DNA of 64,000 bases. Origin: DASXKD01 sp963806145. GTDB lineage: Bacteria > Actinomycetota > Actinomycetes > Streptosporangiales > Streptosporangiaceae. Made by a program: the position numbers and the translations under genes. The stretch is taken from the NCBI GenBank assembly GCA_963806145.1, contig CAWDXD010000037.1, positions 59,340 to 123,339 on the forward strand, read 5' to 3'. Of this stretch, positions 51,277-58,576 are shown piece by piece (position 1 is the stretch's first letter; the number at the start of each line of letters is the position of its first letter). Under the pieces are notes generated by a model that searched no databases, was not told the origin of the DNA, and was given only the letters and a program-made list of their open reading frames with translations.

Positions 51277-52092
51277 TCGCCCGGCGCGCAGGTTCCGGGC
51301 GGCGGTGGCACGGGCGGCCAGATCGGCGTCCGCGGGATAGCCGACCTCCTCCAGGCACAGCCCCTGCGGGCCTGCCACCGGCGCCGCCGGGTCCCGGACT
51401 CCCGCCGCGAGCACCTGGGCGGGCCAGCCGGGAGGCCGGCTGCCGTCCCCGACCCTGAGCAGCGCGCCGACCAGCGCGCGGACCATGTTGTGGCAGAACG
51501 CGTCCGCCACCACCGTCGCCTCGGCCACGGCCGGTCCCGGCCTCGCCCAGTCCAGGCGCAGCAGCGTGCGAACGGTGCTGGCGCCGTCGCGGCGACGGCA
51601 GAACGCGGCGAAATCGTGCTCGCCCAGGCAGCCCTGCGCCGCCTGGTTCATGGCCGCTACGTCGAGCCTGCTCCGGTACCAGAGCGTGGCATGGCGGGCC
51701 AGCGGGTCGGCCATGGCCGGGTCGTCGCAGACCCGGTAGGCGTAGCGCCGCCAGATCGCGGAGAAGCGGGCGTCGAAGCCGGGCGGGGCAGGTGTGAGCC
51801 GGTGCACCCGTACGTCGGGCGGCAGCAGCCGGGCCAGCCTGCGCGCCGCGGTGTCGCCGCTGCCGGCCCAGCGGTCCGCCGGGATGTCGGCATGCGCGAC
51901 CTGGCCGCGCGCGTGGACGCCTGCGTCGGTGCGGCCGGCCACCGTCAGGGCGGCGGGCTCCGTCAGGTTCAGCACCCGGGTCAGGGCTTCTTCCAGGGTT
52001 CCCTGCACCGTCCGCTGGCCGGGCTGGCGCGCCCAGCCGGAGAACCCGGTGCCGTCGTAGCCGATGTCCAGCCGCAGCCGGACAGCTGCCAC
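51274..52092 (-). CDS. truA: tRNA pseudouridine synthase A
   Basis: A 272-residue enzyme forming pseudouridine in tRNA positions 38-40. Start RLRLDIGYDGTGFSGWARQPG; catalytic Asp56 in VAGRTDAGVHARGQVAH; RRYAYRVCDDP; and HNMVRALVGALLRVG, the family's RNA-binding region. The GTG at 52092 was chosen because the family begins at this point; it lies inside the first unit of the GC-palindromic array (52088-52238), so upstream in-frame residues such as GGFRGGLPPG come from that repeat. No clear ribosome-binding site is seen. rplQ is upstream on the same strand. Confidence 0.93.
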   Translation of the reverse strand: MAAVRLRLDIGYDGTGFSGWARQPGQRTVQGTLEEALTRVLNLTEPAALTVAGRTDAGVHARGQVAHADIPADRWAGSGDTAARRLARLLPPDVRVHRLTPAPPGFDARFSAIWRRYAYRVCDDPAMADPLARHATLWYRSRLDVAAMNQAAQGCLGEHDFAAFCRRRDGASTVRTLLRLDWARPGPAVAEATVVADAFCHNMVRALVGALLRVGDGSRPPGWPAQVLAAGVRDPAAPVAGPQGLCLEEVGYPADADLAARATAARNLRAGR

Positions 52093-52238
52093 CCCGGGCG
52101 GCAAGCCGCCCCGGAACCCCCCAGGTGCTAGCCCGGGCGGCAAGCCGCCCCGGAACCCCCCAGGTGCTAGCCCGGGGGGGCTACCCCCCGGAACCCCCCG
52201 CTCGCCTGGAGGCCCCGTCACTTCGTCATGGGGCCCCG
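52088..52238. repeat. GC-palindromic composite element array, copies C1-C3, between rplQ and truA
   Basis: C1 (52088-52126) and C2 (52127-52165) are 39-bp tandem units with CCCGGGCGGC-AA-GCCGCCCCGG hairpins and AACCCCCC; C3 (52166-52238) begins GCTAGCCCGGGGGGG and ends with a second hairpin GGCCCC...GGGGCC whose inner bases differ from those of copies A and B. The same layout recurs at 36258 and 37047. Confidence 0.85.
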
Positions 52239-52313
52239 GCCATGCCGAAAGGCCGGCCACGGGGCTGCCGGGCTCAATGGCCCCGTGCCCCACGACCGGC
52301 CCTCGTGGTGTTC

Positions 52314-52946
52314 TTACTCGGCTTCTCTCTGGGCCGTGTCCTCGGCGTCGTCATCGGTCTCCTCGGGCTCCTCCGCCGCGGAGTCCTCGGTGACCGCGTC
52401 CTGCGCCTCGACGTCCTCAGCCTCGGTGTCGTCGGCCTCGACGTCCGCAGCCGCGGTGTCCTCGGCCTGGTCCACCGCCTCGTCCGCAGCGGCGGACTCG
52501 GCCGTGGCAGCCTCCGCGTCGGCCTTGGGCCGGGCCTGGCGGGCCGGGGCGCGGCGCGGGCGGCGGCGGCGCGACGAGGTGGCCGCAGCCTCCTCCTCGA
52601 CCAGCTCGATGACGGCCAGCGGCGCGTTGTCACCCTTGCGCGGACCGATCTTGGTGATCCGGGTGTAACCGCCCTCGCGGGTGGCGAACCGCGGGCCGAT
52701 CTCGCTGAACAGGGTGTGCACGACGCCTCTGTCCGTGACCACCGTGAGCACCTGGCGGCGCGCGTGCAGGTCACCCCGCTTGGCGAAGGTGATCAGGCGC
52801 TCCGCGTACGGCCGCAGCCGGCGTGCCTTGGCCTCAGTCGTGGTGATCTTGCCGTGCTCAAACAGGGCAGTGGCGAGGTTCGCCATGATGTGCCGCTGAT
52901 GGGCCGAACTGCCACCCAACCGTCGGCCCTTGGTGGGCGTGGGCAT
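52314..52946 (-). CDS. rplQ: 50S ribosomal protein L17 with long acidic tail
   Basis: A 210-residue L17. The core (about residues 1-120) is standard: MPTPTKGRRLGGSSAHQRHIMANLATALFEHGKITTTEAKARRLRP, VVHTLFSEIGPRF, GGYTRITKIGPRKGDNAPLAVIELV. After a basic SSRRRRPRRAPARQ comes an 80-residue Ala/Glu/Asp tail not found in most bacteria, though such extensions are known in actinobacteria. The gene follows rpoA by 39 bases. Confidence 0.96.
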   Translation of the reverse strand: MPTPTKGRRLGGSSAHQRHIMANLATALFEHGKITTTEAKARRLRPYAERLITFAKRGDLHARRQVLTVVTDRGVVHTLFSEIGPRFATREGGYTRITKIGPRKGDNAPLAVIELVEEEAAATSSRRRRPRRAPARQARPKADAEAATAESAAADEAVDQAEDTAAADVEADDTEAEDVEAQDAVTEDSAAEEPEETDDDAEDTAQREAE

Positions 52947-52985
52947 GGAAGCTTCTCTCCTTGATCTGCCGGCGGGCCGGGCCCG

Positions 52986-54002
52986 TCAGTACTGCTCAGT
53001 CTCGACGTAGCTCTCGTCGTCGTCAGCGCTGTAGTTGTCCACGGCGCTGCCGGGGTCGAACCCAGGCGGGGAGTCCTTGAGCGTCAGCCCCATGTCGGCC
53101 AGCTTCTGCTTGACCTCTTCGATCGACTTGGCGCCGAAGTTGCGGATGTCCAGCAGGTCCTGCTCGCTACGGGCGACAAGCTCGCCGACGGTGTGGATGC
53201 CCTCCCGCTTGAGGCAGTTGTAGGACCGGACAGTGAGGTTCAGCTCCTCGATCGGCAGCGCCAGGTCCGCGGCCAGCGCGGCATCCGTGGGCGATGGGCC
53301 GATGTCGATGCCCTCGGCGTCCAGGTTCAGCTCCCTGGCCAGGCCGAACAGCTCGACCAGGGTCTTGCCCGCGCTCGCGACCGCATCCCGCGGGCGCATC
53401 GAGGGCTTGGTCTCTACGTCGATGATCAGCCGGTCGAAGTCGGTCCGCTGCTCGACACGGGTCGCCTCCACCTTGTAGGTGACCCGCAGCACCGGCGAGT
53501 AGATGGAGTCGATCGGAATCCGGCCGATCTCCTGCCCGAGCTGCTTGTTCTGGGCGGCAGAGACGTAACCGCGGCCGCGCTCGACCGTCAGCTCCATCTC
53601 GAGCTTGCCCTTGCCGTTGAGCGCGGCGATGTGCAGGTCGGGGTTGTGCACCTCGACGCCCGCAGGCGGCGCGATGTCGGCCGCGGTGACCTCGCCGGGG
53701 CCCTGCTTGCGCAGGTACATGACCACCGGCTCATCCTGCTCCGAGGAGACCACGAGTTCCTTCAGGTTCAGGATGATGTCGGTGACGTCCTCGGTCATCC
53801 CGGCCACGGTCGAGAACTCGTGCAGCACGCCTTCGATCCTGAGGCTGGTCACTGCCGCGCCGGGGATCGACGACAGCAGGGTCCGCCGCAGCGAGTTGCC
53901 GATGGTGTAACCGAATCCCGGCTCGAGCGGCTCGATGACGAACCTCGACCGGAACTCGTCCACCGCCTCTTCGGTCAGGGTGGGACGCTGGGCGATGAGC
54001 AT
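52986..54002 (-). CDS. rpoA: DNA-directed RNA polymerase subunit alpha
   Basis: A 338-residue alpha subunit. N-terminal assembly domain: RFVIEPLEPGFGYTIGNSLRRTLLSSIPGAAVTSLRIEG and LKELVVSSEQDEP. C-terminal domain for UP elements and activators: VRSYNCLKREGIHTVGELVARSEQDLLDIRNFGAKSIEEVKQKLADMGL. ATG 54002. Standard order rpsD-rpoA-rplQ. Confidence 0.98.
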   Translation of the reverse strand: MLIAQRPTLTEEAVDEFRSRFVIEPLEPGFGYTIGNSLRRTLLSSIPGAAVTSLRIEGVLHEFSTVAGMTEDVTDIILNLKELVVSSEQDEPVVMYLRKQGPGEVTAADIAPPAGVEVHNPDLHIAALNGKGKLEMELTVERGRGYVSAAQNKQLGQEIGRIPIDSIYSPVLRVTYKVEATRVEQRTDFDRLIIDVETKPSMRPRDAVASAGKTLVELFGLARELNLDAEGIDIGPSPTDAALAADLALPIEELNLTVRSYNCLKREGIHTVGELVARSEQDLLDIRNFGAKSIEEVKQKLADMGLTLKDSPPGFDPGSAVDNYSADDDESYVETEQY

Positions 54003-54107
54003 GACTACTCCCTCTCCGCGGCGCCCGCTATATGACGCCGCGATCTTCGGCGGCGGCTGCTGCCACCGCCTGGCCCGCGCTTCGCCCCGCGGGCCTGGTA
54101 CTTGCCG

Positions 54108-54734
54108 TTACTTCGAGTACAACTCGACGATGAGTTGCTCTTGCACCTGCGTGTCGATCTGGGCGCGGACCGGCATGGCGTGCACGAGGACACGCATCTT
54201 GTCCGGGATGACCTCCAGCCAGGCCGGCACCTGGCGCTCGCCGACCTCGGCCCGGGCGACGATGAACGGGGTCAGCTCCAGTGACTTGGGCAGCACCTCG
54301 ACGATGTCGCTCTCGCTCACCCGGTAGGACGGGATGTCCACCTTGTGGCCGTTCACCAGGAAGTGCCCGTGCCCCACCAGTTGCCGGGCCATGTCCCGGC
54401 TCTTGGCGAAACCGGCGCGGAAAACCACGTTGTCGAGGCGGCTCTCCAGAATCTGGAGCAGGTTGTCGCCGGTCCTGCCGCGCCTGCGGGAAGCCTCTTC
54501 GTAGTAGCCGTGGAACTGCCGCTCCAGGACCCCGTAGATCCGGCGCGCCTTCTGCTTCTCCCTGGTCTGGAGCAGGTATTCGCTCTCCTTGGGCCGGTTG
54601 CGGCCGTGCTCCCCCGGCGGGTAGGGCCGGATCTCGATCGGGCACTTCGGCGAATCGCACTTGGCGCCCTTGAGGAAAAGCTTCATCTTCTCCCGGCGGC
54701 ACCGCTTGCAGTCCGGTCCCGTGTACCGAGCCAT
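54108..54734 (-). CDS. rpsD: 30S ribosomal protein S4
   Basis: A 208-residue S4: MARYTGPDCKRCRREKMKLFLKGAKCDSPKCPIEIRPYPPGEHG carries four cysteines of the zinc-type N-terminus, followed by the S4 RNA-binding domain LDNVVFRAGFAKSRDMARQLVGHGHFLVNGHKVDIPSYRV and the end VEVQEQLIVELYSK-type (TQVQEQLIVELYSK). S4 nucleates 16S rRNA assembly and may regulate its own operon. ATG 54734, 13 bases after the rpsK stop. Confidence 0.98.
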   Translation of the reverse strand: MARYTGPDCKRCRREKMKLFLKGAKCDSPKCPIEIRPYPPGEHGRNRPKESEYLLQTREKQKARRIYGVLERQFHGYYEEASRRRGRTGDNLLQILESRLDNVVFRAGFAKSRDMARQLVGHGHFLVNGHKVDIPSYRVSESDIVEVLPKSLELTPFIVARAEVGERQVPAWLEVIPDKMRVLVHAMPVRAQIDTQVQEQLIVELYSK

Positions 54735-54747
54735 GTGTCAGTTCCTC

Positions 54748-55152
54748 TCAGACCCGGCGCCGCTTGGGCGGGCGGCAGCCATTGTGCGGGACCGGTGTGA
54801 CGTCCTGGATGGAGCCCACCTCCAGGCCGGTCGCCTGCAGCGACCGGATGGCGGTTTCCCGGCCTGAGCCGGGGCCTTTCACGAACACATCGACCTTCCG
54901 CATGCCGTGCTCCATGGCGCGGCGCGCGGCGGCCTCCGCCGCCATCTGCGCGGCGTACGGAGTCGACTTGCGGGACCCCTTGAACCCCACCTGGCCGGAG
55001 GAGGCCCAGGAGATGACGTTGCCGACGGGGTCGGTAATCGACACGATCGTGTTATTGAAGGTGCTCCTGATGTGAGCGTGCCCGTGGGCTATGTTCTTGC
55101 GTTCCTTCCGGCGCACCTTTTTGGCAGCGCCGGTACGGCTCTTTGGAGGCAT
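54748..55152 (-). CDS. rpsK: 30S ribosomal protein S11
   Basis: A 134-residue S11: KKVRRKERKNIAHGHAHIRSTFNNTIVSITDPVGNVISWASSG, then KGSRKSTPYAAQMAAEAAARRAMEHGM and the invariant end DVTPVPHNGCRPPKRRRV. ATG 55152; 39 bases after the rpsM stop. It lies at the mRNA platform of the 30S subunit. Confidence 0.98.
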   Translation of the reverse strand: MPPKSRTGAAKKVRRKERKNIAHGHAHIRSTFNNTIVSITDPVGNVISWASSGQVGFKGSRKSTPYAAQMAAEAAARRAMEHGMRKVDVFVKGPGSGRETAIRSLQATGLEVGSIQDVTPVPHNGCRPPKRRRV

Positions 55153-55191
55153 CTGCTTCCTGTTCGCGAGGTCGTCGGTCCGGTATGCGGA

Positions 55192-55572
55192 CTACTTCTT
55201 GCCGGCCTTCTTCTTGCCGGCCACGGTCTTCTTGCGGCCCTTGCGGGTCCGGGCGTTGGTCTGGGTCCGCTGGCCGTGGACCGGTAGCCCACGGCGGTGA
55301 CGGATGCCCTGGTAGCAACCGATCTCCACCTTGCGCCGGATGTCCCCCTGAACCTCTCGGCGGAGGTCACCTTCGACCCGGTAGGTGGCGTCGATCCAGT
55401 CGCGGAGCTTGACGAGGTCGTCGTCGGACAGGTCGTGCACCCGGACGTCGCCGCTGACGCCAGTGGCTGCCAGCGTCTCGTGGGCGCGGGTGCGGCCTAT
55501 CCCGTAGATGTAGGTGAGGGCGATCTCAAGGCGCTTCTCGCGCGGGAGGTCGACACCAACCAAACGTGCCAT
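55192..55572 (-). CDS. rpsM: 30S ribosomal protein S13
   Basis: A 126-residue S13: MARLVGVDLPREKRLEIALTYIYGIGRTRAHETLAATG, then YRVEGDLRREVQGDIRRKVEIGCYQGIRHRRGLPVHGQRTQTNARTRKG with a Lys-rich tail. It contacts tRNA at the P site. ATG 55572. rpmJ lies 137 bases upstream on the same strand. Confidence 0.98.
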   Translation of the reverse strand: MARLVGVDLPREKRLEIALTYIYGIGRTRAHETLAATGVSGDVRVHDLSDDDLVKLRDWIDATYRVEGDLRREVQGDIRRKVEIGCYQGIRHRRGLPVHGQRTQTNARTRKGRKKTVAGKKKAGKK

Positions 55573-55709
55573 GTGCGGGCAGTTCTCCTTCTCTTTGCGG
55601 AGGTCTCACACACCGCCTCCCGTCCCTGCCCAGGACGGGCCCCGGCCTCCTCCGAGGGCTGCCCTGACCAGGCGGGCCTGGTCAGGGCTGCGGTGCGCCT
55701 GATGCGCCG

Positions 55710-55823
55710 TTACCCCTGACGCTGCTTGTGCCTGGGGTCGGTGCAGATGACCATGACGCGGCCATGCCGGCGGATGATCCGGCATTTGCTGCAGATCTTC
55801 TTCACGCTCGGCTTGACCTTCAT
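55710..55823 (-). CDS. rpmJ: 50S ribosomal protein L36
   Basis: A 37-residue protein: MKVKPSVKKICSKCRIIRRH, then GRVMVICTDPRHKQRQG. It has the CxxC...C...H zinc-ribbon form of L36. ATG 55823 is preceded by AAGGAG at a good distance; stop TAA 55710-55712. It sits between infA and rpsM as in other actinobacteria. Confidence 0.97.
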   Translation of the reverse strand: MKVKPSVKKICSKCRIIRRHGRVMVICTDPRHKQRQG

Positions 55824-55928
55824 CCGGGTCTCCTTATAGGGCCGGGCACCTGCCCGGCGGGGTTCGTTCGTGCCTGTCTCGCGGCGGTTGCCTGTCCCGG
55901 TCGCCGGGCCGGCATTGCCGCTGGTTCG

Positions 55929-56150
55929 TTACTTGTACCGGTAGACGATGCGTCCGCGGCTCAGGTCGTAGGGGCTCAGCTCCACGACCACCCGGTCATC
56001 GGGGAGGATCCGGATGTAGTGCATCCGCATCTTTCCGCTGATATGAGCCAGGACCTTGTGCCCGTTGTCCAGCTCCACCCGGAAGAAGGCATTCGGTAGT
56101 GACTCGACGATCCTGCCCTCGATCTCGATGGCGCCATCCTTTTTGGGCAT
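55929..56150 (-). CDS. infA: Translation initiation factor IF-1
   Basis: A 73-residue S1-fold protein: MPKKDGAIEIEGRIVESLPN, AFFRVELDNGHKVLAHISGK, MRMHYIRILPDDRVVVELSP, YDLSRGRIVYRYK. It occupies the A site during initiation. ATG 56150. It heads infA-rpmJ-rpsM-rpsK-rpsD-rpoA-rplQ; a possible promoter lies at 56371-56400. Confidence 0.98.
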   Translation of the reverse strand: MPKKDGAIEIEGRIVESLPNAFFRVELDNGHKVLAHISGKMRMHYIRILPDDRVVVELSPYDLSRGRIVYRYK

Positions 56151-56456
56151 GTCCTCCGCGCTTCGCTCTCGGCCCGCGGCATCCGGCTGGAGAGCCGGCC
56201 ACCAGAGGCAGTTTCCTTGTCCTTGTCCGTGCCGCGCCGCAGTAGCTCAGTTTCGGGCTTTCCCGCAACCGGGCACATACTCAGATGATCACCGGATACG
56301 GCGGCCCGCCCCACGGCTGCCTCCGCGCCTTCGGCAAAACAGGGCAGGAGAAACTCACGGGCCGGAGGAGAGTCTACGCGACATCAACTGACAATGCGAA
56401 CACGGGCAGCGGCCCCGGTATTCCGCACCACCCTGCGGCCGGTGCCGCCAGGAAGC
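56151..56456. other. Intergenic region upstream of infA
   Basis: A 306-bp stretch between infA and the DUF1707 gene. It holds the candidate infA-operon promoter at 56371-56400; nothing else was recognised. Confidence 0.5.
56371..56400 (-). promoter_or_regulatory. Candidate promoter of the infA operon
   Basis: On the minus strand TTCGCA (56395-56400), an 18-bp spacer, and TAGACT (56371-56376) resemble -35 and -10 boxes of housekeeping actinobacterial promoters. It would give an mRNA leader of about 215 bases. Confidence 0.35.
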
Positions 56457-56971
56457 CTAGCGATGCCGGCGACGGTCCCGGCGCCGGTCGCGGTCCCTGC
56501 TCCGGTCGTGATCCCTGCTCCGGTCGCGGTGCGGCGTCCCGCTGGACACCCACCGCCCGCACAGGACGAAGCCATACACCCCGGCCACCCACAGGAACCA
56601 CACACTGGCCGGATGCCCGCTGAGCAGCCAGGCGAGGAACGCGACGAGGCTGACCGTGGCCCAGGAGCCCCAGGCCGCCCGCCAGGCGGGCGATATGCGG
56701 CCGCTGCCGCGCGGCGCGAGCAGCCAGGGCAGGCCGAAGCTCGTCGGCCCGCGCCGGTCCACCGAATGGTCGGGCAACTCGTACAGGTCGATGCCGGGGA
56801 GGTCGGACAGGAGCTGGTCCAGGTCGCCCAGGGTCTTGGCAGCGTAGGCCTTGTCGAGGCGCTCGTTGAACTCCTCGGCAGTCAGCGGCCGGCCGCATGG
56901 TGCTCGCGCAGCAGTGCGGCGGTCCTGTCGCGATCCGCGTCAGAGGCGCGGATCCTGGGATCACCTGCCAT
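56457..56971 (-). pseudogene. DUF1707 (SHOCT-like) membrane protein with a frameshift
   Basis: ATG 56971 opens MAGDPRIRASDADRDRTAAL, LREHHAAGR and then hits TGA in the first frame. One base missing in CGGCCGGCCGC near 56885-56893 restores the DUF1707 consensus LTAEEFNERLDKAYAAKT, LGDLDQLLSDLPG and a 2TM domain (WGSWATVSLVAFLAWLLSG, SVWFLWVAGVYGFVLCGRW), ending with an Arg/Asp repeat tail at 56457. DUF1707 proteins are common in actinobacteria and their role is unknown. Its start overlaps the map stop by 11 bases. It is an error or a genuine pseudogene. Confidence 0.78.
56485..56534. repeat. 18-bp imperfect tandem repeats at the DUF1707 3' end
   Basis: Units CGGTCGCGGTCCCTGCTC (56485-56502), CGGTCGTGATCCCTGCTC (56503-56520) and a partial third from 56521. 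They encode the Arg/Asp-rich tail. Confidence 0.75.
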
Positions 56972-57842
56972 CCAGTCCTACCTTCTCAGCCGGCCGGGTG
57001 CGGTTGCCTGACGGTGCCGCGGCGCGGACGATGACCTGTCCGGCGGCGACGGTACCGGCCGGCGGCCCCGCGGACGCCGTCAGCACCCACGGTCCCGCCG
57101 CGGTGATGGCGACCGTGTGCTCGAAGTGGGCCGACCAGCCGCCGTCCTCGCTCACCACGGTCCAGCCGTCGTCCAGCAGCCGGGTCTCCGGGCTGCCCAG
57201 TACCAGCAGCGGCTCGATGGCCAGCGCCATGCCCTCGGCGAGCACCGGGCCCCGGCCCGGCCTGCCGTAGTTAGGCACCGGCGGGTCCATGTGCATCTCG
57301 CTGCCGATGCCATGGCCCACGTAGTCCTCGACGATGCCGTACTCGCCGCCCGCCCGCGCGCTGCGCTGCACCGCGTGCGAGATGTCGGACAGCCGCGCGC
57401 CTGCCCGGGCGGCGGCCAGGCCGCGCCAGAGCGCCCGCTCGCAGTCGGCGATCAGCCTGGCGAGTTCCGCCGGGATGGCCCCCACGCCCACCGTCAGCGC
57501 CGCGTCGGCATGCCACCCCTCGACGCTGGCGCCGCAGTCGATGGAGACCACATCGCCCGCACCGAGCACCCGCGACGCGCTCGGGATTCCGTGCACGATC
57601 TCGTCGTTGATACAGGTGCAGATCGTTGCGGGGAAGCCGTGGTAACCCAGGAACGACGGGGCGGCGCCGGCGGCGGCGATCCGGGCGCGGGCGACGGCGT
57701 CGAGTTCGGCGGTGCTGACACCGGGGGCCGCGGCCTCCGCGGCCGCCTGCAGGGCGGCCGCCACCGCCTGCCCTGCTTCCCACATGCATGCCAGTTGCGC
57801 CTGCGTCTTGACCTGCACGCCTGGCTCGCGCTTTCTCCGCAT
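56961..57842 (-). CDS. map: Methionine aminopeptidase type I
   Basis: A 293-residue metalloprotease that removes initiator Met. Family blocks: GYHGFPATICTCINDEIVHGIPS with the substrate-binding His, VVSIDCGASVEGWHADAALTV with metal Asp residues, VEDYVGHGIGSEMHMDPPVPNYG with the metal His, and LAIEPLLVLG / GGWSAHFEHTVAI with the two Glu. A C-terminal extension of ~35 residues lies beyond the domain. ATG 57842 has GGAGG six bases upstream. It follows adk by 80 bases. Confidence 0.95.
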   Translation of the reverse strand: MRRKREPGVQVKTQAQLACMWEAGQAVAAALQAAAEAAAPGVSTAELDAVARARIAAAGAAPSFLGYHGFPATICTCINDEIVHGIPSASRVLGAGDVVSIDCGASVEGWHADAALTVGVGAIPAELARLIADCERALWRGLAAARAGARLSDISHAVQRSARAGGEYGIVEDYVGHGIGSEMHMDPPVPNYGRPGRGPVLAEGMALAIEPLLVLGSPETRLLDDGWTVVSEDGGWSAHFEHTVAITAAGPWVLTASAGPPAGTVAAGQVIVRAAAPSGNRTRPAEKVGLDGR

Positions 57843-57922
57843 GGTGCCTCCGGATCCTCTCTCAACCGTACCTGCCGCGGGCACGCCGGGCAGCAGCGCG
57901 ACGGCAGGTGGCAGAGGACTCC

Positions 57923-58576
57923 TCAGCGCATGAACCGGCGCAGGGCGCCAAGCGCCCGGTCGGTGATCTCGTCCACCGGCCCGGTGGCGTCCAGGCCAAG
58001 CAGGGTGCCCTCGTCGGCGTAGAAGGAAACCAGCGGGGCGGTCTGCTCCTGGTAGACCTCCAGCCGGTGCCTGATCGTCTCCTCGCGGTCGTCATCGCGC
58101 TGGAACAGTTCGCCGCCGCAGTCGTCGCAGGTCCCGGCCACCAACGGCGGGTCGAAGCTCTCGTGCCAGATCCGGCCGCAGCGGCGGCAGGTGCGCCGGC
58201 CGGACAGCCGCCGCACCACCTCGTCGTCGTCGACCACGAGTTCCAGCACCACGTCCAGCCTGGTGTCCAGGGAGAGCAGCATCTTCTTGAGCGTCTCGGC
58301 CTGCGGCACGTTCCGCGGGAAGCCGTCGAGCAGGAAGCCTGCCTGCGCGTCCTCGTCCGCGAGCCGGTCGGTGACCATGGCAATGGTGACCTCGTCGGGC
58401 ACCAGGTCACCGCGCTCCATGTAGGCCTGGGCCCGGCGGCCGAGCGCGGTCCCGTGGCTCACGTTGTCGCGGAAGATGTCACCTGTCGAGATCTTCGGGA
58501 TGGACAGGTGCGACGCGAGGAACTGGGCCTGTGTCCCCTTGCCCGCACCAGGGGGGCCCACGAGGACGACACGCAC
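57923..58576 (-). CDS. adk: Adenylate kinase (zinc-LID type)
   Basis: A 217-residue enzyme interconverting ATP, ADP and AMP. P-loop GPPGAGKGTQAQFLASHLSIPKISTGDIFR; AMP site FLLDGFPRNVPQAE; the LID holds four cysteines (CRRCGRIWHESF...CDDCGGELF), a zinc-type LID; end HRLEVYQEQTAPLVSFYADEGTL. The GTG start at 58576 shares a base with the secY stop (TAGTG), so translation is coupled; longer frames run back through secY. Confidence 0.97.
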   Translation of the reverse strand: MRVVLVGPPGAGKGTQAQFLASHLSIPKISTGDIFRDNVSHGTALGRRAQAYMERGDLVPDEVTIAMVTDRLADEDAQAGFLLDGFPRNVPQAETLKKMLLSLDTRLDVVLELVVDDDEVVRRLSGRRTCRRCGRIWHESFDPPLVAGTCDDCGGELFQRDDDREETIRHRLEVYQEQTAPLVSFYADEGTLLGLDATGPVDEITDRALGALRRFMR

